Notes: generated by a model from the sequence alone, not told the origin. 64,000 nt of DNA from Lycium barbarum (GCF_019175385.1 NC_083339.1:49218282-49282281), one strand, 5' to 3'; shown: positions 11,144 through 27,693, numbered from the stretch's first letter. Translations and numbers: made by a program.

Positions 11144-12829
11144 ATGGACCCTAAGAGCCCCCAGTATATATATTTCAAGAAAAAGGAGCTGAATTCGCAG
11201 CAGAGAAAATGGTTCGAATTATTGAAAGATTATGATGTTAATATTTTGTACCACCCTAGAAAAGCTAACGTTGTGGCATACACTCTTAGTCATCAATCTA
11301 TGGACGGCTTGACCGGCGTACATTCAGAAACAAAGAATTGGTTTGTAAAACTCATCAGTCAGCTAGCCTTGGAGTCCGTTTGGTCGATTTAGAAGATATT
11401 GAAATTTTTGTCCGAGAAGTTGCTGAATCATCGATTATGGAAGAGGTAAAACAGCGCCAGTTTGAGGATTCTATTCCGGTATGGTAAAGAGATACAACCT
11501 TTGATAAGGAAAGGACCCATTTTGAGGTCTCACCGGGTAGGGTATTAGTATACAGAGGCAGATTATGTGTGCCTAACGTTGCAGGGCTGCGACGGCCAAT
11601 TATGGGCGAAACGCATAATATTCGGTATTCTGTTTATCCTGAATCTACTAAAATGTACCATGACCTCAGATGTCTATATTGGTCGGATGGCATGAAATGG
11701 GATATCGCAGAGTTCGTCGTCCAGTGCCCAAATTGTCAGCAGGCCAAAATTGAACATCAGAAGCCGGGTGGACTGTTGCAGGAAATGGAAATTCTGACCT
11801 AGAAATCAGAGATAATTCATAGGGACTTCATTACAGGTTTGCCTCGCACGCCACAGAAGTATGATATCCATATGGGTTACTGTAGATAGGCTGACAAAAA
11901 AATCAGTCCATTTTCTTCCCGTCAGAACCACTTATTTAGCTGAGGATTATGCTAGGCTAGGTATTAAAGACATAGTGAGGCTCCGCAGAGTTCCTATATC
12001 TATCATCACTGACAGAGGTGCTCAATTTACGACTAATTTCTGGAGATTTGTTTTCAGGAAGGATTAGGGGCTCAGGTAAGTCTGAGCACAATATTCCATC
12101 TTCAGAGCGACGGACAGGCCGAGCACACTATACAGACGCTAGAAGATATGTTGCGGGCCTGTATTATTGAACTCAGAGGTAGCCGGGACGATCATCTGCC
12201 GTTGATCGAGTTTGCTTATAATGACAACTACGATTCTAGCTTAATACGAGGCTTTGTATGGCAGAAAATGCAGGTCACCGATCGGCTGGTTCGATTTCGG
12301 CGAAACAGAGTTAATCGGTCCCGATATGATCCAGCAGGCCGTTGATAAGGTGAAACTCATCTGAGAAAGACAATTAGCAGCCCAGAGTCGACAGAGATCG
12401 TATGCTGACAAACGGCGTCGACCCTTAGAGTTCCAGGTCGGCGATTGTGTATTTTTTAAAGTATCGCCTATGAGAGGCGTAATGCGATTCGGCAAAAAGA
12501 GTAAGCTCAGTCCGCGATATATCGGACCCTATCAGATTATTTGAAAGATTGGGAATGTCCCCTACGAGTTAGATTTACCATCTGATTTGGAAGCGGTACA
12601 TCTGGCATTTCATGTATCTATGCTCCGCGAATGTGTCGGCGGTCCTCCTAGAATATTTCCAGCAAATAATATTCGGGTGACGGAGGAACTATCGTACGAA
12701 GAGCAGCCTGTAGCCATTCTGGATTGCCAGGTAAGGAGATTGCCGAATAAAGATGTAGCTTCCGTTAAGGTGCTGTGGCAGAACGATAACAGGGAAGAGA
12801 TGACCTGGGAAACTGAAGAGGAAATATAG
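11144..12829 (+). pseudogene. Tekay pol 3' end: RNase H tail, integrase, chromodomain-like end
   Basis: Pieces in several frames follow the normal pol order. 11144-11392: RNase H C-terminal part (SQQRKWFELLKDYDV, then KANVVA); the usual catalytic Asp after VVA is Tyr here. 11569-11802: integrase zinc-binding region with HNIRYSV and CPNCQQAK. 11861-12067: integrase core start with VDRLTKK and IITDRGAQF. 12148-12345: core continuation. 12587-12829: C-terminal end with AFHVSMLRECVG, then SYEEQPVAILDCQVRRL and a VKVLWQN...TWE stretch that fits a chromodomain-like tail. Stops and frameshifts separate all pieces, so no integrase can be made from this copy. Clade call follows the chromodomain-like tail. 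Confidence 0.85.
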
Positions 12830-12957
12830 AAGAAATATCCTTACTTGGTTGTATTCAATAATGAATGTGTATCACATGAGCCGACCATAAAAATAAACTC
12901 CCCCGAAGTACTTACAGACCCTATAAGACTAATCTAACATTCGAGGACGAATGTTCT
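12830..12957 (+). other. 3' untranslated stretch with conserved inverted repeat
   Basis: Just before the polypurine tract lies ACATTCGAGGACGAATGT (about 12937-12954), an inverted repeat with a short loop. Related sequences precede the polypurine tracts of the minus-strand elements near 38400 and 43810. Confidence 0.5.
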
Positions 12958-12971
12958 AAAGGGGGGGAGGA
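12958..12971 (+). other. polypurine tract
   Basis: AAAGGGGGGGAGGA directly abuts the 3' LTR. It would prime plus-strand DNA synthesis in the reverse transcription cycle. Confidence 0.85.
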
Positions 12972-15900
12972 TGTTATATCCCGTATTTTTGAACATCGGA
13001 TTATTTGTAAGCTGAGGTGGGGCCCACACGTCAAGATTTTTTTTTGGAACATGTGAAAAGCTATATGAATCACATATGTAAAGTTAAACACAACTCATGA
13101 AGGACCATTGGGCCAAATCAAAGTGGAAGCCCTCAAAACGAATATTTTTAAGAAAACGTTTCCGGGTGACCTGACTTGGAGGGGAAAATACGGTATTATA
13201 AGTTTGGAATTTGGAAAAATACCAAGAGATAGAAGTTATAGATAATTGCATTAGCTTTCCAACCATAGGTCGTGGGTTCCTAGGTGAAGTCGGTACAAGG
13301 AGATATGGACGTTTTAAGGTCGAAAGGTCAGTGGGCTATGCCCAACTCGGGACCAACCGGTTTGGCCCAAGAAAAATGAAAAGAAAAAAAAAATGAGGCC
13401 CAAGTTTAAGAGGGTGGCCGGCCAAATCCATGGCCCAAACCCACAAAAAAATTAATGAATTTTCCATGTGTTAAAATAGATGAAAGGGACCATATATTAT
13501 CACTTATCCATTAGAATTTTCAAGAAACACAAAAGATGAAGAACAAAAACAAAGGGCCATTTCGGCCAAGACCCATGGAAATTGAGTACCTTAAATCTTG
13601 TTCCAAAAATTGTTTTCTTGTAGTATTCCTACCAATTCAAGTACCCTCTACAACGTGGTATGATTATTTCGGAAGATGGTTCATCCGTTTCATCGTTTCC
13701 GCACTTTGGTTAAGTGAAGAAGATTGGAGAAAAAGGTAAGAATTCATTCCATGTTATTATGTTATGAAGGTTTGTTTGTGTTGTAGTATGTAGAAATGAG
13801 TAGAAAGTATGAAAATATGGAAGTTTGCAAAGTGGGTATGTAAGTTGGCATGTAGCCGTGTGTGTATGTATGTTATATACGTATGGTGAGTTAAATTTAT
13901 GTTGTATTCTAGTTGTGAGTATGATGGAATTCATATTGAGAATGAAAGTTGAATGAATTTGGTTGAAGTTGGAAATATAGGTATTGGCCGTGTGGTATAT
14001 GGAGATTAGAATGGGAATGAATTAATTTTGTTTAATATGTTGGTTGTGTTGTTGTGATCCTTATAATGTAAAGGAAGGTAATATGATTTAAGTTGGCATT
14101 GAAATGGAATGTAAAAGGTTATGTCATTCTAATATGATTTTATGATATTGTGGAAATGAAGTCGTAAGGTGTAAAGTATGATGATTGTTGATGAAGTTGG
14201 AAGATAGAAACATGTTATGAAAATGTTTGTTAAAGATTAGAAGTTTTGGTGGAATTATGACTTTGGTGGAAAGCTTGTATATTGTGTATATCTTGTGAAT
14301 ATTTTGTGGAATTGATATGAAATGCTTCCAAATTATATTGTGATGATCTTGATTAATGATGAATGTGAATACCTTGAGATTTGTTTGGAAATTTGAAGTT
14401 GAAATGGAAGTATCGCACTATGTTAGAAAGGGAACTAGTTGTGCCATATTGTGTCTTGTAGTTATTGTTGTTGTTGTTAGTGTTGTTATTGGGTTGTTGT
14501 TGATTGTGTTGACCGAGTTGAATTCTCGGGGATGCTATATGTATAGGGGAAATGCTGCCCAAATTTTTGTAGAAAAGTGTTGATTTGATATTTAAGTCCT
14601 AAAGTCTTAGGGTTAACATTTGGTAAATGTGACCATTTGTAGATTTTGGACGAAACGGGAAGTGAACTTGGAAAGGCGTAAAAAGCATAAAAGGTATGTA
14701 AAGCTATCCCAATTCTTCTTTTGGCATGTCCTAGATGTACTAGGATCGGATTTGAGCCTCGAGAAATATTCTATCTTTCGGAATCCGCGTTTCAAATTGT
14801 CCCTTTTTCATTCACTGGAATTGAACCCTATAAGTATGCTTTGTTAAAGAATTGTGTAAACTTCCGCAAATTGTCTAGAAAGTTATGAAATGTCCCTAGG
14901 ACCTCCGTAGGTGACTCCATAAGCTTAATATACGTAATTTGAGCCCACCGCTTCGGTTGTCCCGAGGTGGGCCCACTATTTCCGACTTTACCCTTTTTGT
15001 GTTATAACATAATTTCAAGCGGTTCTAAAGGAAACGCCTAAAATACTCTTCTAACTACCAATGATATTTATTCTAAATACTTTATTGAATCTCTGTAAAG
15101 GTATGATATTTTGTGTCTCATTTAGTCTCCCACTATTCCCGCTTTGCCTTTTAGTGTACTATTGCCTTATTTTCGAACAATATAAAATGAAACGTTTTAA
15201 CTATCCTTTTAACTACTAAGGAAAATTGTTTTAATGATTCCCTCGAGTCTGGTAAACTATTTTTGAATATGAAAATGATCCCTGAAGGATTATTCTTCCG
15301 TAACTCATTATGACATACGACATACACTTACTATGATTCTGTCCGATTTCATTGGTTTGATTTGTCATCCGATATGCCTCATTGAGTCTCTGCAAATATA
15401 TGGTATTTTTATTGCATTTAGTTTCTCACTACTCCATTCGTGGATGCCTCAATGTTTCCCCCACTGAGCCCGGGCCAGGATATGTTGTCAAGCGTATTCC
15501 ACTGCATTATTCGTCGTGCCTCGATGTGAGGGGGCAGGTATATATGTACATGGGTTGTGGAGTATGTTGTGCCATGTACACACATTCTGATATGATATGA
15601 TCTGATATGGTCATCTGATATGAAATGTTACGGGGTTATCCCCTATTCTGCTCCTTATGTGTGGTGGCACCTGCGTCAGGGGGTGGCCACGTTCTGTTTG
15701 CCAAGTCCCTTGGCAGGGGTCGGATATGATATGGTATATGTTTCTGTACACACTCCTCATGTTTTGAAAATATGCATTTCATACTTCGAATGTTACACTC
15801 ACTTCTCTGTAAGTTCTGTTTCGGTTATGATCTTGTTCCGTAATGGGACCAGGTACGACATATGTTTTCAGCGAATACTATTTATGCTATATGATCAGCA

Positions 15901-16447
15901 TTTTGCTAATCTGGATATTCAGTTCATTTTCTGTATCTTCTGCTTCGATTATGACTTTGTTTACTACGTTCTGTGCTTTACATACTTAGTACATATTTCG
16001 TACTGACCCCCTTCCTTCGGGGGCTGCGTTTTCATGCCGCGCAGGTACAGACGACAGATTTGCTGACCCGCCTGCCTAGGACATCTATTCTGCTATTTTG
16101 GGAGTGCTCTTTTGTCCAGAGCCTATATGTTGGTATAGTCTGCTGCTATTGTATATATGTATGCTATTCAGGGGTATGACAGGGCCCTGTCCCGTCTTAT
16201 GATTCTGTTATAATCTATAGAGGTCTGTAGACATACTTGTGTGGGTTTTGTATATGTTTTGGGATGATATGATCTGTGACAGCCTTATCGGCTCTCATGT
16301 ACTATGTCGGTTCATTTATGATGATTACTAACGCCAATTGACTTTTACATTTAAAAATATTCTGCTGATATGCTAGTCTGGGTTATTGGGTACGTTTGGG
16401 TGTCCAGCACGGACACTAGTCGCGGCCTACGGAGTTGGGTCGTTACA
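12972..16447 (+). repeat. 3' LTR of Tekay element
   Basis: Same termini and length as 5587-9062. Near its end the hairpin at 16178-16196 has one stem change (GACAGG against CCCGTC) relative to the 5' LTR copy. Confidence 0.95.
16178..16196 (+). promoter_or_regulatory. GC hairpin in LTR 3' region, copy 2
   Basis: The 3' LTR counterpart of 8792-8810. One G-to-A change creates a mismatch in the stem. Confidence 0.4.
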
Positions 16448-16452
16448 GTAGC
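16448..16452. repeat. target-site duplication, right copy (GTAGC)
   Basis: Identical to 5582-5586. Confidence 0.93.
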
Positions 16453-18480
16453 TATGAAGTAAAGGATGAATTACGATCTCGTAAGTCGTAATCGGGAAGG
16501 ATAACCTTGGAACCAAAGGACATGACCATTATCAAGTATGATTAATAATAAATATCATGTATGGAGAGTTTCGGAAGATTCCGGGACCAAGAAAATCGAA
16601 AAAAATAAGTTTGTCAAAAATTTAGAAAATTTGGCAGAATTTTGGACAGAAATTCTGGGTCAACTTTAGAGAAGTATATCTCCTAGTATATCAGGAGTTT
16701 TGAAGTGAAACAAAAGCCTAAATTGAAGTTCAGGAAGTACAGTTTCCAACGCAACAAACCGTTCATCAAAACAACATCGGAGTAGGGAGTTATGGGCATT
16801 TCAAGATAAGCCTCTAAGCTGCCAAATGGCTCTCTGCGGGCCCCACTTGGAAAGTAGGTGGAACCGACTCTCAAGGCGTATAAATACCCTATTATTCCAC
16901 CTTTTTCATCATTTACACTTCTTTTGAGTTCGAGACATATCCATACACTTCTCTTAAACACTTATAACCCCTTAAATCAAGAATTCAACAAGATTACACC
17001 AAATTAGTTCATGAAAAGTGATTGTTCTTGTTTCTACTTGATGTTGTGGTGTGTTTGGTCTTGAAAAAAGTTGTTGTAGCTAAAGTTATTCAAGTATAAG
17101 GTATGTTCTTCATCCTATCTCTTAGGTTGAGTTGATTTGAAGGTTTAGCAAGTCTTAAAAGTGAAAATAGTTATGGAGGAAAGGTCATAAATGTTGTGTT
17201 GTAGTTATTGAGTTTATGGACTGTTTTGAACATGTTGTGGTTGTGTTGTTGGGCTAATTTCCATGTATATGGATGGTATCTAATATTGTTGGTGTGTTGA
17301 TGAGATTATTCTCCTTGATTGGGAAGAAAGGAAGTGTATATTGCTATTGTATGTTGATAAACATCGTGTGGGACGTTTTATGGAATATTTTGGTATTGAT
17401 GATGATGTTGTTGGTTTTAGTGTTGTTGTTGTTGTGTTGGTTGTTGGTATTGTGATTTCGGGTTAGGGATATAAACAGGGGATATGCTGCCCGAATTTTG
17501 GCAGATTGTAAAGGGGTTTAGTTTGAAGACTTAAGATAAGCATATGACGATAAGCCTAACAGTAGTATGAATTCTCTTGAATGTAGATTTACGAGCTTGG
17601 AAGGATAAGCGTTAAGTAGTAGGAGACCCACAAGGTATGCTAAGGCTAGTCCCTTTCTTTCTAAAGGCATGATTCCTTTCTTATGAACATATATATGTTT
17701 TTCATAACATTCTTATTCCCAAAATTTAGAAGTTCATGATTCTTAGAGTTTCTATAATGCTAAAGATAAGTATGTTCCATGATGATGATTCCATTTTTGG
17801 AGATTCCAAAGCTTATGGATTTGATGCTATTATGAGATTATTGAGCTTATTTCATGATTTCCTTGATTTTATCCATTGCTGTTGATCTCACTTCATAATA
17901 CTTGTTCTTTCGAGGTGAGACATAGTGATGATGATAATTCCATTTTCAATGCTATCCAAGTTCATCGTTCTTGATACTCTCATGACACTATTGATCTCAT
18001 CTTACGATAGTTGCTCCCCTAAGGAAAGATAAGGTGATAATGACAATGATGATGATGATGTGCTTTTATTTATGTACTCTTATATATGTATATACATAGT
18101 CATGTGTGACACCGAGTCCCGCAAGGGCCGGGTACATATATGATCGAGTCCCGAAAGGGCCAGGTACAGATATGACCGAGTCCCGAAAAGACCGGGTACA
18201 AATATTATCGAGTCCTATTATGGTCGAGTACCGATATTGTATAGGTATGTATGTGGATATATGAAATGTTTCATCTAGAAAAAGGTTAAGTAAGCATGAT
18301 GAATGTCTTAAAGGGTATCATGAGGTATAAATGGTTCTTTTATCTTACATTATTCTTCGTGATTTTATCATGTTACTATTCATGCCTTACAAACTCCACA
18401 AAGCATATACACACAGAGGCTGATGTTGTCCATCAATAGACCCCACTATTTTCGGGTCGAATCGAGTACATGTGTGAAAA
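16453..18480 (+). mobile_element. right part of the interrupted older LTR
   Basis: Continues the LTR begun at 5473. A TATA box (TATAAATA, 16879-16886) with a following 5'-leader-like stretch marks a probable LTR promoter. Downstream are GTT-rich sequence and four 32-33-bp tandem units at 18111-18240 (each CGAGTCCCGAAAGG-type, ending GGTAC). No clear LTR 3' end was found before the MITE at 18495, so the end is probably lost. No protein-coding gene is visible. Confidence 0.55.
18111..18240 (+). repeat. four tandem 32-33-bp units in LTR
   Basis: Units begin CCGAGTCCCG or TCGAGTCCCG and end in GGGTAC + ATAT. The 31224 LTR has a similar three-unit array at about 32201-32296. Confidence 0.75.
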
Positions 18481-18494
18481 AATGGTAAAATGTA

Positions 18495-18648
18495 CTCTGT
18501 CAGTCTTAATTTACGTGACAATCTTTTTTTTTTTTTGGTCAATTAAAAATATGTATGACTTATTTTAGATCACAAGTTCCAAAAGTATTCATTTCATATT
18601 TAAACCCAGCGTCCAGTCAAACAAATTACATAAATCGGGAGGAGGGAG
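18495..18648. mobile_element. Stowaway-like MITE
   Basis: 154 bp flanked by TA on both sides (18493-18494, 18649-18650). The left end CTCTGTCAGTCTTAATTTACG and the right end (reverse complement CTCCCTCCTCCCGATTTATG) are imperfect inverted repeats of the plant Stowaway type (CTCCCTCCGTCC). No coding capacity; would rely on a mariner-type transposase. Confidence 0.75.
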
Positions 18649-18679
18649 TAATAATTATACAAATTGTCATATACGCTAG

Positions 18680-19040
18680 GGGGTCATTTGATATGCTCGA
18701 CAAGCATAAGTAGTCCTAGGATAAGCATTTAGTACTGCTTTATCCTTTGTTTTCTTACTAATCCTGGGATAAGTTATCATAGTCAGATGGTGGAATAATA
18801 GTACCAGGATTAGTTATCCCTAGATAAAACAATGAAAATGATAAAAAAAAAAAAATTACCCCTGTGGTCTCTCAAGCCCTTTTTCTACTAAATAAGGCAG
18901 AAGGTATTTTTGTAAACAAATGACTTCCTCCAAGAAATTATACAATGCCTGTTATTTTTAATACACAAACCAAACAGTCAATAAGAAATAATATCAGGTA
19001 ACTAATCCAGGCATAAATTGTCTTGAAGCCACCCCTAAAT
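18680..19040. mobile_element. degenerate non-autonomous DNA transposon (hAT-like?)
   Basis: The left side GGGGGTCATTTGATATGC and the AACCAAACAGTC near 18970 resemble the ends of nightshade MITEs that read 'GGGTCGTTTGGT...ACCAAACGACCC'. Ends and target duplication could not be matched, so the limits are approximate. Confidence 0.25.
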
Positions 19041-19803
19041 GTACTAGGCAATTAAGAAAAATGAGATACCTCGTCTTCATCAACTCGCTTCCAGCAATCA
19101 GGTTCACCACCTTGCCACAATTCATCATCATCCTTAGTAAAATATATTTCAACAACATTCAATTTCGAAGTACACTTAGTAAAATTTTAACAAATAGCTA
19201 CAAATGCAATCTTCAACAATAAATATAATTAATCTACTAATTAAACTACAATTACAAAGTAATGTAACTAATAATGATAGAAATAAGATTGAAAAAAAAT
19301 GGCAAAAATATGACTCACCTTTAGTACTGGGGGCGGACAACAAGGGCGCGACGGAGGTAGGACAGTGGTGGGGATGGGGCGTCAGTGGCGGGGAGGGGTG
19401 TGGTGGGGATGGAGCGTCGGCGGCGGGGTAGGGGTGTGGTGGGGGTGGGAGTTTTAATATCATTAGGGTTTTAATTTGGTGTTGTTGGGGGTGAGAATGG
19501 CCCGATTGAGGTTTGGGGGAGTGTATTAAATTTGTGAATTTCATTATTTCGACCGCGTGCGGTCGAAATATATGTTTTTTAATTAATTGTTTTATTTGTA
19601 TAATGTAATTTTAAAAAATGTTTTTTCTCATTTATTATTTGTACAAAAATATGTTTCGACCTAATGCGGTCGAAAATTTTCGAAATCCAAAAAAAAAAAA
19701 AAAAATTCTGATAATTTCGACCTCATGTGGTCGATTTTGTTTTTCCACTAAAAAAGTGAGGTCGAAATTATTTGATCGAAAAATCCCGTTTTTTTAGTAG
19801 TGG
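19041..19803 (-). mobile_element. CACTA (En/Spm-type) transposon terminus, truncated
   Basis: The right end reads ...TTTTTTTAGTAGTG, that is CACTACTAAAAAAA on the minus strand, the CACTA terminal signature. Inside it, 19545-19790 holds several TTCGACC...GGTCGAA palindromes (for example ATTTCGACCGCGTGCGGTCG, 19547-19566), matching the subterminal repeats of the CACTA end at 51849. Further in is a proline-rich minus-strand frame (19544-19176) and an exon-like segment (19070-19132). No other terminus is in the window. Confidence 0.7.
19070..19132 (-). pseudogene. 63-bp exon-like segment of unknown gene inside CACTA
   Basis: On the minus strand an AG acceptor (19134-19133) and a GT donor (19069-19068) bound exactly 21 open codons containing LWQGGEPDCWKRVDEDE. 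The composition is strongly protein-like and the exon is phase 0 on both sides. A donor-like AAAG/GTGAGT lies upstream near 19313, but joining it would not keep the frame. I do not recognise the protein. It may be a transposon exon or a captured host exon. Confidence 0.4.
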
Positions 19804-20149
19804 CGAGCTTTTTTAATGAGCAAATACAGTTACAACTCAGCGTTTTTAAGAAATAAATACAGTTATAACTCAAAATAACCACTACGAGATGTGGACAAAC
19901 AAAATAATTGAAATAAATTCAACTGCTTGAACTCGATTCTTCATTTTGTCTCTTTTGCCCACAGAAATTGCTTCCTGCTTTGTGCTCTCTCAATGCTCTC
20001 AATATAAGCACGTGAAAGCAAAGAAGACAAATCTCTAACAAGATATAGTACACGATTAGCAGCAATGTTAGAGATAAACATGGAAAGAAATAAAGATCTT
20101 CTAACACTAGAGACTGAATATGCAGAAGGAAAAGGAAAACATAATTCTT
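19804..20149 (-). other. intergenic; one minus-strand open frame of unknown identity
   Basis: A minus-strand frame (stop at 19941) stays open beyond 20200. Its last 65 residues are not low-complexity (for example RVLYLVRDLSSLLSRAYIES, then ERAQSRKQFLWAKETK). No family is recognised and no start or splice site supports a gene. It could be an exon remnant. Confidence 0.25.
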
Positions 20150-21330
20150 TCCTTAAAATAAACATTTTATAACTATATAGAAGAGCCACTTGGGCCAACT
20201 TTTTCGTCGTCCGTTCCAATAAAAAAAAAAAAAAAAGTGTTGCCCCACACTTTTCACCAACCAATATTTATAAAAAAAATAAAAATGGAACCCACCATCT
20301 CTAAATTCACGGGAAAAAAAAGTGGATCTCATATTAATAAAATCAAGCAATATTAAAAAAATGAATCTCATATTAAAAAAATAAACAATGTAAAAAAAAA
20401 ATGCATCCCATATTAAAAAATCAAACAATATTCATGTAATTTCCAAAGTATCTCATTAAATCAATAATGATGGATTCATTGTCACATGCGTATCAACCCA
20501 TTAGTGGGAGCAAATGAAATTATTGTACAGCAACATACTTAAAATATTTATATATTAAAATAAAATAGAATTTAATTACTTTTCCATTTTTCCCTTACTC
20601 TAATAAATGTAAAAAAAGATTAATGTCGTAAAACAAAAAATAATATTAAATGTAGAACGAAAAGAAGGAATTGGAAAAGAAAAGGGGGTGCTATTGTGAA
20701 GCCTAGAAAGGCGGAAGCGGAAAATCGCTTATACCGAGTTCCCCAACAGCAGCTTAGTAAAAGGGCCCCTTCCTTCGGGCAAGCAACCAAACCCGACACG
20801 AGATCAAATAATAAATAAGGTAAATTAGTCAATTATAATTCTAATTGACATTTTCTTAAAACAAAACATGCAAAAGACAACATGACAAGTAAAATGAGCT
20901 AAACCAAGAATATTCACCAAAAATTTAAAAATAATAGTTCTTCGTTTAAATAGAAAGTCAAATTTCTACTTTGTTTCATTTTAAACATGTAAAATTAATA
21001 TAATAATTAGAATTAGAATTATCCAAATCAAAATTTGATAAAAAATAATAGGTATTGTTTAGGCCCAATCTACATACAATAACAATAGAATATTTTACAC
21101 CTTTAAATTAATCGAATCAAAATTCAAAGTATCAACTGATGCTTAAATATTGCTATTGTTTTATCTCAAAGAGAAAAAAAAATAGTTTCCTTTTAAATAA
21201 GTCTTCTCTCTTAAAAAGTATTAATAAATTTTTGCCAACTTCGTATTCGTAGCAAACACTAATATAATAAAATTTTGGATAGGGAGCACAAAGTACAATG
21301 TTATATTAATCGTGTTTTGAACATAATATA
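20150..21330. repeat. diverged tandem segmental duplication, copy A
   Basis: An AT-rich segment whose blocks recur in the same order in copy B (21545-22520). Shared blocks include the ACTATATAGAAGAGCC-type start, the GGATTCATTGTCACATGCGT block near 20470, AATAAGGTAAATTAGTCAA near 20815, and ACAATGTTATATTAATCGT near 21296. No coding frame is supported. It may be two copies of one unclassified element. Confidence 0.7.
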
Positions 21331-21544
21331 TGTATTACTTTATTACTATATAGAAGAGCCGGTTTATAGAGGCAAGATCGTTGTCCGTGTTCGATCCCAC
21401 TTTTTTATTTAAGGGCAAAATAATCCTTTGTAGTCCCACCCATTTTTTTATCTAAGGGCAAAAAAATGACATTTTATACTTTATATTACCAACTCTTCAA
21501 AAAAGTAGATAGAAATATTTTATTATATTTCTATTTTTCTACTA

Positions 21545-22520
21545 TATAAAAGCATCGGTTTACCCATGTTTTGTCATCAGTCACTCTTAAGAAAAAAAGG
21601 TGGACCTCATACTTAAAACGCCAAGCAATATTTTTTTAAAAAAGCGGACCCCACCCTCTCCAAACTCATGAAAAAAAAAAGTGGAACCCATATTAAAAAA
21701 AAAGGCAATGTCAAAAAACAAAACGTGCACCCCATATATTAAAAAATCAAACAATATTCATATAATTCCCAAAGTATCCCCATCAGGTCAATAATAGTGG
21801 ATTCATTGCCACATGCGTATTAACTCATTAGTGGACAAATGAAATTATTGCACAGCAAAAAACATGGACCCCATATTATTACTTTTCTTCAAAATATTTA
21901 ATTGTTATATTTGTTATTCCGCCATGTCATTTATTTGTTATGTTTACTCAAATAAATATACTTAAAATATTTATATTTTAAAATAAGATAGAATTTTAAT
22001 TACTTTTTTATTTTTATTCTTACTCTAATAAATGTGAAAAGAGATTAATATCAAATGAAGATCAAATAATGAATAAGGTAAATTAGTCAAATTATAATTC
22101 TAATTCACGTTTCCTTAAAAAACCATGTAAAAAACAACATAACAAGTAAAATGAGCTAAACTGAAAATATTTAACAAAAATAAAAAAATAGCATTTCTTC
22201 GTTTAAATAGAAAATCAATTTCTACTTTGTTTTATTTTAAACATATAAAATTAATTTAATAATTTAAATTAGAATTATTCAAATCAAAATTTGATAAAAA
22301 ATAATAAGTATTTTACACCTTTAAATTAATCGAATTAAAATTGAAAATATCAACTGATACTTAAATATTGCTATTGTTTTCTCTCAAAGAGAGAAAAATA
22401 ATTTTCTTTTAAACAAGTCTTCTCTTTTAAAAAGTATTAATAAATTTTCGTAGCAAACACGAATATAATAAAATTTTAAATAGGAAACACAAACTACAAT
22501 GTTATATTAATCGTATTTTA
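21545..22520. repeat. diverged tandem segmental duplication, copy B
   Basis: Matches copy A block by block (GGATTCATTGCCACATGCGT near 21800, AATAAGGTAAATTAGTCAA near 22072, ACAATGTTATATTAATCGT near 22495), with deletions that shorten it by roughly 200 bp. The start reads CTACTATATAAAAGCATCGG. Confidence 0.7.
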
Positions 22521-22523
22521 AAC

Positions 22524-22525
<2 letters not shown>

Positions 22526-22612
<87 letters not shown>
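22526..22612. repeat. (AT)n microsatellite
   Basis: About 40 uninterrupted AT units just downstream of the AKR gene's 3' end; likely polymorphic. Confidence 0.95.
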
Positions 22613-22614
<2 letters not shown>

Positions 22615-22724
22615 ATACATAGGCCATCTAGTCAATTACAAAAACTTCAATTACAACTCTACTTCCTTTCAAACATGGTCCCAATAAAGAGCACCAGTTT
22701 CTTCAACAAAAGAGGACTCAATAA

Positions 22725-22730
22725 TTTATT
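22725..22730 (-). terminator. poly(A) signal candidate for the AKR gene
   Basis: AATAAA on the minus strand about 56 bp after the stop codon, in AT-rich sequence. Confidence 0.45.
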
Positions 22731-22785
22731 AGAGGGAGAAATATTATATATATTACAAGAACGCAGTTGTAAACTAAAGGAAAAC

Positions 22786-27625
<4,840 letters not shown>

Positions 27626-27693
27626 CTTTTTCTTCTTGATTTACCTATCTAGTTTTCACTACTTGGGACTTTCAGCTCTATCTAGTTGTGGAA

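Larger units (their letters stand above)
5587..16447 (+). mobile_element. young Tekay/Del-type chromovirus LTR retrotransposon, non-autonomous
   Basis: A complete insertion of 10,861 bp: two 3,476-bp LTRs, a TGGTATCAGAGC primer site, a polypurine tract and a perfect 5-bp duplication. By eye the LTRs differ at about 28 bases plus two 1-bp indels (near 0.8%), so the insertion is recent. The 3.9-kb internal region has no recognisable gag, protease or RT. It keeps only a broken RNase H tail, a broken integrase and a chromodomain-like C-terminus (11144-12829). Because the coding part is far more decayed than the LTRs are diverged, the copy was probably already defective when it moved, using proteins from a relative. 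Clade is inferred from the primer site, the integrase end with chromodomain-like tail and the long LTRs. Confidence 0.92.

Noticed and set aside
19176..19544. 122-codon proline-rich minus frame as a host gene
   Set aside because: Much of it is a CCA/CCCC-rich run (AGTGGGGGTGG on plus) inside a CACTA end; low complexity makes a functional reading unsafe.
20150..22520. Helitron call for the tandem AT-rich units
   Set aside because: The ACTATATA-type starts are suggestive, but I found no clear 3' hairpin with CTRR end and no helicase. Kept only as a duplication.
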